A DNA stretch of 64,000 nt, from contig NC_003280.10 of the NCBI RefSeq assembly GCF_000002985.6, positions 14,938,501 to 15,002,500 on the forward strand, given 5' to 3'. The stretch is from Caenorhabditis elegans. Its lineage: Eukaryota > Nematoda > Chromadorea > Rhabditida > Rhabditidae. Position numbers and translations under genes: made by a program. The first letter of the stretch is position 1; the number at the start of each line of letters is the position of its first letter. Shown here piece by piece: positions 1 to 21,318 of the stretch. Under the pieces are notes generated by a model that saw only the letters and a program-made list of their open reading frames with translations, made no database searches and was not told the DNA's origin.

Positions 1-2284
1 GACGTATGATGCTTTCTTCTCCTCCATTCTCCACTTGAAATCAAGTTTCGAATAATCAAATTCTGCAAATTTCTACTTTGAGCCCCCAAATAACACTTTT
101 GCTCTCACAAGCTACCGCGGCGGAAAATTGATTAATTTACGGAGATTATATTTTTATGAACTTTGAGTTATACCTAAAGCAAAAAGTTTAAATGGATTTT
201 TGAGTTTTGGAAAAAATTTAAGTTCGAAAATGTTTTTGTATTTTCAGTCATATCTTAATAGGAGTAGAAGATATCAAAAAGTTTTCAACTAACAAAAAAA
301 TGTATTTGCTTGATTTTATTAGTTTAAAACTTTTTTATAACACTAACCGTTTTGAAGTTATAGCAGTTTTAAAAGGAGACGTCGGTAGATCGCACGCTAT
401 AGTGGTCTGCGTCTTATCCCATGTGTATCTCTGCGGCGGTGCTGGATATCAAAAATTTGTTAACTACGAAAATATAGCAAAGTATATTCGCTAGCTTTTG
501 TTAGTTTGCAACTTATTGATACCACTCACCGTTTTCGAGTTATACCTGTTTGAATCCAGGAGGGTGACGCAGAATGCTAGAGCACTCTCGTCGCCTGCGT
601 CTCCTCCTCCTTGTAAATCTGTCTACATGCTAATTATCAGTAAATTGATAACTGCCAAAAAAATATTTCTATATTTTTCAAAAATTTTTCACATTTCTAA
701 TTTCCGGAGCAGCAGCGATTATCTCCAAAAAAAATATTTCCAAAAAATTTTATTTTTTGATCTCTCCACTTCCAAAATTGCATAAACATTTAAATCGAAT
801 GGTCAGTATGAATGGCTAGCAAATTGTACAAGCTCCAAAAAAGATAAAGCTGTGTTTTGAAACCCGGGCATGCTCCAAGGGTCCGCGTGACGTTTTTTTG
901 GCAACTCCCCCTCTTCTCCTTCCAAGCCAAGTTGCTCAAAGATTTAGCGTGAGAATGTGTATTCAGAGGGAGGTTGAACATCTAGCTTCTTCTCCAACAG
1001 GGAGAAGCCCACCTTAAAAATGTCCCAAGGGCCCCATTTGTTATTTGATTAGGCCGTCTAGAACCCCCCTCGGCCACACATCGAAAAATTTATTTTCCCA
1101 AAAAAATTTTTTTTACGAGAAAAACACCTCGTCACCCTCAAGGGTTATAAAGTGGTGTTGGGCGAAAATAAAATAAATTATTTTTTTCGCTCGAACATTG
1201 AGGAAATGAATAGGACTTCCGGGGGAGACCCGGGTTGCAAGCTGCTGCTCTTGTTGGTTTTTTGCTCCCAGAGCCGAGGAGGGTATTTTCTCGAATTTTT
1301 TGCTTGCCTGGAAAAATCTGAAAATTCGGCTATTAATCTGAATATATACTACTTTTCTGCAATATTGGAATTTAAATTTTTTCTAAAAATTATTTTTTAT
1401 ACTCTCAAATTGACCGGTTTAATTAATTTTGTTGCTAATTTTAAATCCCACAAATTTTTTCTGAAAATTTCCCCAAGAAAATGCGATAAGTTAGATGTTT
1501 TGAAAAAAAATTGAGTTAAAATGTTTCGTATTTCGCAGAATTTTTTTTGGGCTCCACTGAAAAATTATTTTTGCACTTTAAACTCACTTTTTCTATCAAA
1601 TTTCTGATTTTAATCTTTAAATTGTGTCTTTTTTCTGATCGGAATTATAAAAAAATGTCTGAATACTTCAAAAAAAATCGTTGAAAAAAATTAATATTTT
1701 TAGCTAAAGCAAATTGTTTTTTCTGGAATAAAAAAAACCTAGACGTGCTTGCCTCAAGCTCGCGGAGCCCTCAAACTCAAAAAAATTCCAAGAAATCCCA
1801 TTCTCAGTCCCGCCACTCGCCAATGAGTGATTATGAATTTTAAGGTAATCTTGCTCCGAGGAGCAACCTTTTCAAGCATGCTCTCCTCAGCCTTCATTTT
1901 TGCTTTCCTTCTTGCTCTTTTTCATACACACACGTCTATGTATGTGTGTATGTGTGTGTGCTTCTGATGTTTTATGAGATTAATTTCCGCCCCTCAATGT
2001 CTCTTCTTTTCCCCTTGTGCTCACTTTTGTCACGGAGAAGGACACGTATTCGCATTTTTCGCTCGGGCTCCGCGAGCTTTCATCTATCCTTTTCAATAGT
2101 TGATTTGGAGCATTTGGAAGGAGCAGAAGCGGCAGCAGCAGGAAATTAGCTAAATTAGCAAAATTACGCGAGAGAGAAATTACGATGTCTAGTAGTAGCA
2201 TAAAACAAGAAAAAAAATGAGGAAAAGCTCATTTTTATCCATTATTTCGAGTTTCAACGCGGAGAGACTAGTTTGAGACTAGCA

Positions 2285-4520
2285 CCCGACACCTAACGGG
2301 TTTCTAAAAATTTTTTAGCGGCCGACGTTTCCCGTTCTCCAAAATTTCTCAAATATCTGCATGTGCGCATGACACTTTTCGGGTTAAAAAAGTATGCAAC
2401 GGTCAAAATTTTTCTTGCATCTTTCAACTCAGTAAGCAGCCGACACTACACGGGCTTCCATTTTTTGCTAGAATAAGCAGCCGACGTTTTACGGTTTCAG
2501 TATTTTTGATAAAATCTTTTCCGATATCTTACCTTTCTGCTTAAATATGTAATAAGCGGTCTAAAAACTAAGTTGACCCGTAAATTGTCGGCTGCAACTT
2601 TCAATTACTTCCATTTCTGCTTCCACTCCCAAAAATCCATTCCTAGAATTTATCCTTTTGCTGTCCTACCAGTTTTTTTCTCAAAAACCACTTCAAATCC
2701 TTCCAAATCTCCGAGCAGATTATCTCAAAATTTTCTATGCATTTTTCCATAATCTCTCACCTTTCATAAGATTCATTGACGTCCTTAAATGTTGTTTATT
2801 ATTCCAAATCTGTTGGGACGGGGGGTTATCATCATCATTTTTATCCATTTTGGAGCACTTTTGGAGCACTTATCCTCCCAATTCTGATGTCAGAATTTGA
2901 AGTTTTGGATTTCGTTTCTCGAAAACAAGTTCAAACGCGCTGATATTTTGATCATCTCCTTCTTACACTTGATTAGATGCAAAAAAGTGCTCAACACGTG
3001 ACTTTACCCAAATGACCAAAATTAGTTATACTCCACCAGTTTTTCATCAAATGGCCCCGGAAGAAAACATAGGAAACAATAAAAAAAAGTGCTGCCCGGA
3101 TTTGTAGTTTAGTTCCTTGTTCTATTGAAGTGAAAGCTGACTTTTTTGTTGAAAAAAAGGGATTTAAGCGGTGCAGAGCGTCATTGAGCGGCTAAGTAGC
3201 AACCGACAAATTACGGGTCAAAATTGTCATATGGTTAATTATTGGAACCGTGAAACGTCTGCTGCTAACTTCAACACCCTTCCCCGCATTTACTACATCT
3301 TTTATATTTATTTTTCAAGGAAAAACTCGTGATATTTCACCTCCTATACTACTTATTGCATGCGCGTCTAGGTTTCATTAAAACTTTTTTTTTCATTATA
3401 CTACGTCTTCATTTCAATCCCTACCCCTTCATCAAAAGAGATTTAATTGGAATCTCATCTCACAGGAGGAGAAGGACATCGTCACCAAGCTCTTTTCATC
3501 TTGTTTTCCGGTTTTTTGTCTCATTGTGCTGGGATCATGCGACCTGCACACCCATCCAAAGTCTAATAATTTTGTTTGAAAATATATGGTTCTTTTGTCT
3601 AGAGAGTTAGGAATGACGGTGATTATGAATCATTTTCAGTGCGACAATTTCCGGCAAATTGCCGGAATTGAAAATTTCCAACAAATCGGCAAATTGCCAG
3701 AATTGAAATTTTCGGCAATTTGGGTAATTGCGGGAATTCAAAATTTCCGGCAAATTGATAAATTGGCAGAATTGAATTTTCCGACAAATCGACAAAATGC
3801 CGGAATTGAATAATTCCAGCAAATCGGCAAATTGCCGAAATGGAAAATTTCCGGCAAATCGGCAAACCGGCAATTTTCCGGCTTGCCGAACGGCAATTGC
3901 CGCCCACCCATAGATCACAGTCTTCGTTCCAAATTTCCCTGCAAATTGGAGGATAGTAGAAAGTGACGTGCCTTGCAGCCCCGAGAGTTCCTTGTTTTTC
4001 AGCAGCTCACCCACATTCTGCGACTGCATTTTGTATTCCTTCAGATTTCTGATCTACTCTTCCCCATTTCTCTCTCAGCTCGCCTCTCTCCCTACTTCCC
4101 GGATTTTTCCACATTTCATCGCTTTCAAGAGTATTGCTTGCATTTTTTTTTTTCGATAAAATATAGGATGATATTTGAGAGGTGATGGGCATTTACAGGT
4201 GTTACCCGTATTTGTCCCCATATCGCCCGCAAACCGCCCGCTACTTCCCATTAACGGTTTATTCTGCTAGAATAAGCAGCCGACGTTTTACGGTTGCACT
4301 ACTTTTGGTAAAACTTTTCCTGCTGAAACTGTAAGCGGCCGACATTTCGCGGCCTCGAACATCTTAAGAGTATTTTAACCTGTAAATTGTCGGATGCAAC
4401 TTTCAATTGCTTCCATTTCTACTTCCACACAAAATATAATTGCTAGAATCTAAGCGCCCGCTGCCTCCATTAACACAGTTTTCTGCGAAAATAAGCAGCC
4501 GACGGTTTACTGGTTCAGTA
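2285..4520. repeat. Cluster of AGCAGCCGACRTTTTACGG motif repeats
   Basis: Degenerate copies of a motif of about 20 bases, AGCAGCCGACATTTTACGGG and its reverse complement, recur near 2310, 2435, 2480, 2590, 3195, 3250, 4275, 4335, 4390 and 4495. Many occur as pairs in opposite orientation, so single strands could fold. The same family recurs in later pde-3 introns. No coding capacity. Confidence 0.75.
3640..3910. repeat. CGGCAAATTGCCGGAATTGAAAATTT family repeat
   Basis: Tandem, partly palindromic units built on CGGCAAATTGCCGGAATTG separated by short AT spacers. The same family recurs near 17.8, 19.85, 22.7, 23.1, 26.9, 29.2 and 62.9 kb. Long open frames here on both strands are products of the repeat and not genes. 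Confidence 0.8.
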
Positions 4521-5189
4521 CTTGGGAGGCGTTACCTTCCAACAACCCCCTTATCATAATATTTACATTCATTTCTGGTCACTCAACTACAAACAATGCT
4601 CTATTGAATTCAAATTTTTCAATATCTAGCATGTCTATTCAATTCAGCATCCCTATAATTTTCGCTCACATATTGAACACATTTCATAGTCTGCTTTTTT
4701 CGTTTTTCTACTTTTAAGCCTTTCACCGTGCAATTAGTCTTCCGCATCTTTGACCCCAATTATTCCGCAAATTTATGAAAATAATAATGACGCACAAGCT
4801 CTTGGAAAATGAGCAAAATGATGGCACAAGGAAAAAAGTAAATTGAGAGCACTCAGAATGCACATATCATTAGCGGTAGGTGTCCGATATACGATCAAGA
4901 CGAAGAATATGAAGAAGCTGTCGATACTCTTGTTCCGCAATTTTCGTCGTAGAATCTACGTACTTTTGACTCTACAGTAACTTGGAATTTGTGTTTTGTG
5001 TTTGTTTTCTCTGAATACCCCTTCTATGGAAATGGACAGAAACAGCTGCTAAATAATTCAGTTGAAATTTGGTGAACGAGTTCGCTGACAGCGACAACAA
5101 TGAGAATTGACAATTTTTTTTGAAGATTCGGGTGGTGAGAACTATTTTCACTGACTTGCTCAGAACGTGAAACTAGTTTTTTTCTAACT

Positions 5190-5720
5190 TTCATGAAGCT
5201 TGAACCGAAATTTTCTAACTTTCGTCAAACTTTGATCTATCTTGCGTCAAACTTTCTCCAAACTTTTTTCAAACTTCCTTTGGCTCCAAGCGTTTGCAGT
5301 ACACCATTAACTGGTATTTTCCAGGTTAACTCCCTCCAAATTTTGTCAAACTTGCGTCGAACTTTTCCAACTTGCTTCGAACTTGCTTTCAACGTTCTCA
5401 ATTTTCCTTCTACTTGCGTCTGATTTTCTCCAAACTTTTGTTTTCGAATAGTTGGTTTTTGTAAACTTCCACCAATTTTCAATAAACTTGCGCCAAGCAC
5501 TCTGACTTACAAAAGTCTCAAATCTATATTTTTAACTTGCGTCTAGGCTGCTCCAAGCTTACTCTAAATTATCTATAAAATTCAGTCAATTCACTACACA
5601 CTTTCTCTAACTTGCTTCAAACTTCTTTCGAGCCTGCTCAAGTTCTTTCTTACTTGCGCCCTACTTGCTCCATGCTTTGCCAATTTTCTGGCAAGCTTCC
5701 TCAAACTTTCACCGAATTTC
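5190..5720. repeat. Degenerate CTTGCGTCAAACTT tandem repeat
   Basis: Short units of the type CTTGC(G/T)TC(A/G)AACTT and TTTCTCCAAACTTTT repeat with variation over about 500 bases just 5' of a pde-3 exon. The region is pyrimidine-rich and without conserved coding signal. Confidence 0.6.
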
Positions 5721-5790
5721 CACATATTTTTTAAATATTTTTCTCTAATTTTTCTCCGTAACTTCTCACAATTTTACGTTTCACCTTCAG

Positions 5791-14500
<8,710 letters not shown>

Positions 14501-14870
14501 AAATGTCCCAAATTTTATTGATTTTTTTTCGTTTTTTTCATCCTCGCGGATCTCGTTCCGATGTTTTCTGTTACTTGCCGGGTCCTATTCTTTCCCCTCC
14601 ACAATTTTCTCACACATTGTTTTTTCAAAAATCAATCGATAAATATCGATTTTATCGTGTTTTTGTTCACCAAGATTACGGTAGATTTTAGTGTTACTTT
14701 CCTCTTGCCAATTGGATTTTTTTTTTCTTGACTATGTCATTTTTTGTACCCTCTATTTGGAAAATTTTTCAAATCCGTGTGTTTTTGTATTAAACTTTGT
14801 CCAACATTTTTTTATTACTTTCTTTTTATTAAATAATAAAATAATTTTACATTTTTCTTTTTATATGACT
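14501..14870. other. pde-3 3' UTR and intergenic
   Basis: AT- and pyrimidine-rich sequence after the proposed pde-3 stop. Overlapping AATAAA-type hexamers near 14830-14842 are the likely polyadenylation signals. No open frame with coding character. Confidence 0.45.
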
Positions 14871-15760
14871 AATTTTGTAGTCAGATGACACAAATTGATC
14901 TCCAATTCTTGAAAAAATGTTTTTTTTTTTCAGTTTTTAATGATTTCAAACATTTTCAGATTTTTTTTTGCCCAAAAAAAGGACAGTCATTAGATGGCCA
15001 AAAAAAATTTGGGCAAAAATAAAAACTTATCCAATTTTGATGAAAACGGGTGATTCGAGTATGCTGAATTCAGAAAATTTAGGTTTAACCCATCAAAAAC
15101 AATTGAAAAGTGGCAAAAATGGCATTTTATCGCAAAAAATCACAATTTTGAAACTTTTCTAAAATGGTTAATTTTGTAGTTAGATGACACAAATTGATCT
15201 CCAATTCCTGAAAAATTGATTTTTTTTTTCAATTTCCAGTGGTTTCGAACGTTTTTAGAAAAATTATTTTTTTTGCCCAAAAAAAAAGGACTGTCATTAG
15301 ATGGCTGAAAAAAATATGGGCAAAAATAAAAAGTTGTGTAATTTTGTTGAAAACGGGTAATTTATGTATGGAGAATTCAGAAAATCTAAGCTTGAACCAT
15401 CAAAACTATAATAAAGTGGCAAAAATGACAATTTATGGCAAAAAATCACAATTTTGAAACTTCTCTAAAATGGTTATTTTTAAAGTTAGAGGACTCAAAA
15501 CTAATTTGCATACACAACAAAACTGCCCTTTTTCAATTTTCAAAGGTTTCGAACGTTTTCAGAGAAATTGTTTTTTTTTGCCAAAAAAAAAATGCAAAAA
15601 TGACAATTTATGGCAAAAAATCACTATTTTGAAACTCCTCTAAAATGGTCAATTTTATAGTTAGAGGACTCAAAATTGATCTACAAACACTAAAAAGTTG
15701 CCTTATTTCAATTTCCAGTGATGTCGAAAAATAAAAATTATGCAAAAAAACACATTAACA
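14871..15760. repeat. Tandem repeat, ~300-bp unit
   Basis: A unit beginning AATTTTGTAGTYAGATGACAC recurs at 14871 and 15170 (spacing 299), about 15475 (306) and 15651 (176, internally deleted). Each unit carries GGACWGTCATTAGATGGC, a TGGGCAAAAATAAAAA block and AATCACWATTTTGAAAC. Later copies diverge progressively. It lies between the convergent 3' ends of pde-3 and the kinase gene. Confidence 0.75.
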
Positions 15761-15777
15761 ATAATTTAAAAATCCAA

Positions 15778-18700
15778 TCATTTCCTTTTCCGCACCAATT
15801 TTGTTATCTGAAAATAACTATTTGTAAAATTCTGTTTTAGAAAAAAATCGATTTACTTTTGAACGAATAGAATTCCTTGCTTGAACAAAAAATTTCCACA
15901 CAGAATTTTTCCGCATCACACTGTAGCCAGGATGGGAAATACCTCCGGTTAAGAATGGTTTACGTGTTCTGAAATTTAAAAAAATTCAAATTTTTTTTTT
16001 CTATCTCGGAATAGTTAGTTTACAAAAAAAAAATTGTAGTGCGTTTCACTTTTTCCTAGGCACCCACTCATCTCCTGTGTACAGCTGATTTTCCACGTAG
16101 TTTGTTTTTTCGAATCCGTCGTTTCGAAATTTACGGGATGCGGAAGGGGACGCAAGTGGTGTGTCGGCTCTGAAATTATTTATTGATTTTTTTTCGAATT
16201 AAAAAAGTTGTTTTAAAAAATGCAATGCACTTCAAACGCAGATTCAGGGGTAATTTTTTGTCGGCAAATTGGCAAATCGTTTTCCCATTCTGTACAGTTT
16301 TTTTTTAATTCTTTGAAACTTTGATACATTTTAATTCTTGTATTTTTTCTAAATAAAATGTATTTGCTAAAAAATATTAAAAAATTTAAACTCAAATTTC
16401 GCGCCACTTTTTTAAGCTGCAAATGAACATTTTTAATTATTTTCAAATATTTTAATCAGTTCAATCTTCAGTACTAAACAGACACTTACATAAACATTTG
16501 ATTCACAATTGGTCCGCCCAAATAGGCTGCTGACGTCACACTGATATCCTGATTGGAGCCCGAAGTTTCTGATAGGGAGATGCAAGTCGACGTGGTCGTT
16601 GTGCGTCGGTGTACTGATATTTTTCTGGAAATTTTGAAAGTTCTATACAATTTTTACAACTTTTTGAATTTTAATATTTTTTTATTTTTTCCCAGAATTT
16701 TTATTAATTTTTTTCACGGTTTTTGTGCATTTTTTCCCTTTTTCTGAATTCTTCTGGAATTTCTTTGTTTTCCCATCCTCCCCCGCCCATTCTAAGCCTA
16801 AGCCTAAGCCCAAGCCTAAGCCTAAGCCCAAGCCTAAGCCTAAGCCCAAGCCTAAGCCTAAGCCTAAATTCCAGAATACCTCGGAATCCTGTAATGATCC
16901 AAAAACTCTTCGCGCTCATTATTCGCTTCTAATCGGCGTGTATCCGTGCCACGTAGACTTAAGTAATGAGTATGGCGACTATTCAATTTTGATAGAAGCT
17001 GCTTAAAAGTAGGTCGGCTCTCTTGGGTATTGTTCTGAAAAAATTTATTTAATTGGGGTGGTAAAGTTAGCAACTCGGAATTCCAAAAAAAAACTCACAA
17101 GACACCACTCAATAGTCTCACAAATCGAATTTGACTTGCACCCACTCATATCATACTTTTTGTTATTGTACATTTTCTGCAAAAAAATAATTGCTTGCCT
17201 GCCTAGTCTACCTACTCTACCTGCCTACCTACCTAGCCTACCTACCTAGTCTACCTACCTCTACCTACCTTGCCAAAGTACACATAAACGTTTCAACAAG
17301 TTATTTGTGCGGAAAAATAATAATTTTCAGAATAGAAGGTAGGCAGGCACGTAGGCAGCGGCAATCGCTTACCAAAAATGCTCTCTGTCCCACTGCACAG
17401 TCGTCTTCAGTCGGTCCACCAATCACCAAAACTAGCATGAGATGTCCAAATGAGTAGACCTCAGATTTTTCGGTATAAATTCCGCGGATGGTTTCCGGAG
17501 CCGAGAATTCTCGGGTTCCTCCGTTGCTGAAATTTTTTTAATTTTTTTAAAAACGAGGAAAAAAAACATACTATAATCGTTTATCCTTGTGTTCGTAAGA
17601 CATTCCGAAGTCGCAAATTTTTAGGGACAGATGCTCCAAGTGTACCCCATTGCAGATGGTACATAGGGAATATGTCTGAATTATTTTTCTATGATAGCAA
17701 TTCTGAGAGATCGTATCTTTCAAATTCCCGCCAAACTTTTTAGGAAAAAAATTACAGTTTGCACCACGGGTGGGCGGCACCTGCAGTTCGGAAAAATCGG
17801 AAAACCGAATTCCGACAATTTGCCGATTTGCCGATTTGTTGGCGATTTTCATTTTCGGCAAATTGGTGGTTTGCCGAGTTTGCCAAAAATGTTCTATTCC
17901 AAAAATTTGCAGATTTGCCGATTTACCGGCGATTTACATTTTCAGGATCATGCCGGTTTGCCGATTTGCCGGAAATTTTCTATTCTGGCAATTTGTCGAT
18001 TTGCCGTGTGCCGGATATCAACTTGCCGGAAGTTTTTAAAGGATTTTTTATAAGACGGAAACATTTCAAACTGTGCCTTTTTGAAATGTTTTTCCCGTTT
18101 TCTTTTAAAAAATGTTTTCAATTTTTGGAAATTGCCAGTTTGCCGAATTTGCTGAACATTTGAAAAACGGCAATTCGCCGACTTTGCAGTTTGCCGAAAA
18201 CTCTCAACTTCGGCAATTGCAGAATTTGCCGTTTGCCAGAAATGTTTTTTTTCGGGAAAGGAATTTTTCGGTTTTCATAACCTTCGCGTCATAACAGAGT
18301 AAAAAAATACATAGAAACCTTGAGTTTTTTGCCGAAATTATTGGGGAAAAGTTAAAATTTTGATTTCCCGCTAATTTTTTTGCCAAAATCCAGAGCTTTT
18401 TGATTCATCTCAAATTTTTGTTAAAATTTTGGAAAAGTAAATACTTAAAGCTATTACAGTACACTTACCGTATTCCGTATTTTAACATTCTCATAAATCC
18501 CCTCAACACAACAACACGGCCTCTCTTTCACCAATACATTCTTCGCCTTGACATCGCCGTGATAATATGTCACGTTAAGTTCGCAAAGTGTTCTCGTTAA
18601 ATCGTGGCACCATTTGAATATTCGAAGCGTCTCGAATTTAACTTTACACTCATCTAGTTGAAATACCAATTCCGAGAGATTCGGTCCTGCGCAGTATTCC

Positions 18701-19689
18701 ATGATCATTCCACGGAAGGGAAGGGTCTCGCAGATTCCGTAAATACGGACAACATTCTCGCAGTTGTTCAGAGCAGCCACAACTCGAGCTTCTCGGCGAA
18801 TGTTTTCTAAATTATTTGGAATAGCATAAATCTTAGGATCTTAAATATTGTTGTAAAAATTTTCAAGTTTTCTTTAGATATACAGTTTAAGAAAGTGGTG
18901 ATTTTTTTCTACTAATTTTATATTTTATTTTCGTTATAAAAATTTGTATTTAAAAATTCTATCCTACAGTTATGCTCGCAATTATTCAAAAAAAAACAAT
19001 TTTTTTTGGAAATTTGGCAATTTACCCAAAAAAAAAAATTTAACCGAAAATTTTGAACAATCGAAAAAAAGTTGAAATTTTTTCTTAAGCCGCAAAAAAA
19101 TTATCTACAACATAGATAATTCAGTTAGACCGGTTTTTCAGTATTATTTATATTTCAAAGTAAGTAAATATTTTTAATTTCAAATCAACTCACCTCTTTC
19201 TTTATCCGTGTATTCTTTTATAGAACGTTTTAGAACTGCGTCCTGAAAAAACTATTATTAGTTTTTTTTTTTTAATTTGAATTCCTAGTCAATTTTTCAG
19301 GAGTTATCAATTTTTTCTTGGGAAAAATATCTTAAGATTTTACAAATGATATTTAAAATTTCAGCGATGAATAAAGTTAATTCAAAAAAATTGAAATGAA
19401 TTGGGGTAATAATAAAGCGGGAATTTAAAATTAATTTTGTCCTTTAATCTTTTAATTTGATGAAAAAAATTATCAAAAGTTTCGAAGAAAAATCTATAGT
19501 TTTTTACAGTTATTTTTTGGTTACTTTAAAGCAAAACCCCAATAAAAAACTCACATGGCCCTTATAAAAAACATGAAACACGTCGGCATAACTTCCATCT
19601 CCAAGCTTAAATTGTTGCACATTATCCCATTTGATATCCAAATCGTCTGTTTTAATATCAGTCAGCTCCACGGAGCTCAGAGGAAGCAT
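15778..19689 (-). CDS. Divergent protein kinase, 469 residues, with C-terminal extension
   Basis: Exons: 19689-19555, 19242-19194, 18806-18469, 17675-17572, 17526-17373, 17176-17099, 17034-16880, 16624-16490, 16169-16050, 15968-15857, 15807-15778. The start follows a TTTTCAG trans-splice-like acceptor by a few bases. Motifs: glycine loop GDGSYADVF (about 30-38), AVLK lysine (about 49), REAR alpha-C, HGDVKAKNVL catalytic loop (144-153), CDFG (195-198), GTREFSAPE (212-220) and RPTF near the domain end (about 293). The catalytic-loop arginine is glycine (HGD), so activation-loop control is probably not of the usual RD type; the catalytic Asp and DFG remain, so activity is possible. The tail of about 130 residues is Ser/Thr-rich and then basic. 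Family unassigned. The last exon rests on a 49-base intron; reading through instead would stop at 15818. Confidence 0.8.
16792..16868. repeat. Interstitial telomeric repeat array, (TTAGGC)n on the minus strand
   Basis: About 12 units of CCTAAG/CCCAAG, the complement of TTAGGC, in an 18-bp higher-order pattern where every third unit reads CCCAAG. It lies in the kinase intron 16879-16625, directly next to the donor. If that donor were not used, a stop codon would come from the first repeat unit. Confidence 0.9.
17190..17275. repeat. CTAC(C/T)TACC microsatellite-like run
   Basis: Imperfect repeats of CTACCTAC/CTGCCTAC inside the kinase intron 17372-17177. A related GGCAGGCA stretch lies at 17338-17360, so the two could pair across the intron. 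Confidence 0.7.
17765..18245. repeat. CGGCAAATTGCCG family repeat in kinase intron
   Basis: The 793-base intron between the catalytic-loop exon and the DFG exon is filled with TTTGCCGATTTGCCGGAAATTTTCT units. Open frames on the plus strand across it are repeat translations. It splits the catalytic loop from DFG without affecting the frame. Confidence 0.8.
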
Positions 19690-21318
19690 TTGACTGAAAA
19701 TGGAATTTGGGTGTGGAGGAAATGATTGGAGAGGGTACCAGAAACAAATGTGTAGTGTCTAGTGGGAGAAGGAGGTGGGCAGGCTGATAAGAACAGGAAG
19801 TATTGATTTTTGAGTGAAAATTTGACTCAGCTGTGAGCATCGGGGGTGTGCTGCAAATTTTCCAAATTTGCCGTTTGAGGTCGGCAACTTTGCCAACAAA
19901 AAAATTTGCCAAATTTGCCGAGCTCGGCAAATTTCGAAATTCGAAGCACACCACTGGTGAGCTGGATTTTTTTCCAAAAAAAGAAATAATTCATATGTAC
20001 GGAGCCAATTTAAATTTTCTCTGTGTAAAAGTAATTTAGCAATTAAAAACAGTTGATCATTTTGAAACGCTGTTTTTTTTTAATTTTAGTAAACGGAAGA
20101 TTGGAAACAATAAATTCATATAGTTTTAAAACTTTTAAAAACAATTTAAAATTCACTAGGGCATCCATGGAAAGCAAGTGAGGTTTATGGGCCTGACGCT
20201 TGCCTAAAATTTAAAAAAAGTAAAAGTTTATAATGTCTAAAACTAATGTTATACCAAATTGGAATACTAAAACAAATAATTGAAAAAGAATTAACAAAAC
20301 TAGATTGCAAAACGTGTGCTCTTTTTCATTGTTTTAGTAAAAAAAATTTCAAATTTGTAGAGTTGTAAAAGTTAAAAAAAACGTTATACAGAATCAGAAG
20401 ACTATAGCAAAACAACAAAAATAAATTTTTCAAAATATTATTCCTTCAAAAAAATGACTAAGCTTCGTATAATGTTCGCTGAAAATTTTTGGAAAATGAT
20501 TTGGAAAAAAAATTAATGTTGTATCTTTATTAATCTCGCAATTGTTAATAACAATGTTATTATTTATTTACGAGGATATTAAGAAGAAAAGTTAAAAGTT
20601 AAAAGTGGCCAACCGCTTAGTAGCCTGCCGTTGGCACTACAAATGTTTCTCACTCACATTAGCACCCTAAACAGGGAGGGGAGAGCCACAGTGTAAATGG
20701 GAAGACTCTAGGTCACTGTGCACCGTCATACAGGCAACATTAATCTAACTATCGATATTTTGGTGTTGTGCAAGATCTCACAACATTTACTATTATTATT
20801 TTTTTTTTTTTTCTATTTTTTCGTTATTTCTTATACTCTAGCAAAACCTAATTAAAATATTTTAAATTTGTTCGATTTCAGTCGGCTATAAAATGTCGGA
20901 AAATAATTTGTTATGCTATCATGCGGAAGGAAAACCTGCACTATCTAGTAATTTTATTGCCCGCTGTCAATGGTTATCAGTGGTATTGTAATTGATAATT
21001 TGATTCATCCTGTTGTAGTGAATGTTTTATTACATAGCATATAAACGTGAAAAATACAATATTTTTCATGGTTAACTTTGAAAGCTTATATCTGGGTTAT
21101 TTTTTGTATTTTTTTTTCAAAAAAATAACAACTGACCTGACAAAATATTTGTCATCTCTTTTTCTATATACTTCTCTAGTTGAAACTTTTTTTGAGAACC
21201 GAGATATAAGCTGTAAAAGTGCAAGACTAAAAGTAGTAACTGAATGTATAATTAAAAAAAAACAAAACTGATGACTCGTATTTTGAAGTGTAGCTTTTTG
21301 AAAAAAATGAATAATAAA
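19690..21318. other. Intergenic spacer between kinase 5' end and elo-9 3' end
   Basis: Holds a palindromic repeat at 19840-19950 (centre TTTGCCGAGCTCGGCAAA) of the CGGCAAATT family, and a GC-richer island at about 20605-20735 that stands out from AT-rich surroundings but matches nothing I recognise. The remainder is AT-rich with no supported gene. Confidence 0.5.

Larger units (their letters stand above)
1..5790. other. Repeat-rich non-coding stretch, probably upstream intron of pde-3
   Basis: I see no convincing exon here. The first pde-3 exon I can support opens at 5791 behind a TTCAG acceptor and is open in frame from its first base, so earlier exons lie to the left and this stretch is probably intron, at least in part. 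It holds two repeat families annotated separately, a short TG-rich run near 1925-1960 and AT-rich filler. The open frames in 300-1514 and 1946-2900 lack splice context and look like chance. Confidence 0.6.

Noticed and set aside
3586..4029. Open frames on both strands over the CGGCAAATT repeat
   Set aside because: They translate a tandem repeat, have no splice context, and similar frames occur at every patch of the family (17.7-18.2, 26.97-27.36, 62.7-63.0 kb).
16792..16868. Chromosome end
   Set aside because: The telomere-like array is short, interrupted every third unit and flanked by unique kinase exons on both sides.
16864..16879. Kinase gene ending at TAG 16866-16864
   Set aside because: The stop lies in telomere-repeat sequence. 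A good AG|GTATTC donor just before it joins in phase to four more coding exons with conventional splice sites, so I take those as the true C terminus and treat this as intron.
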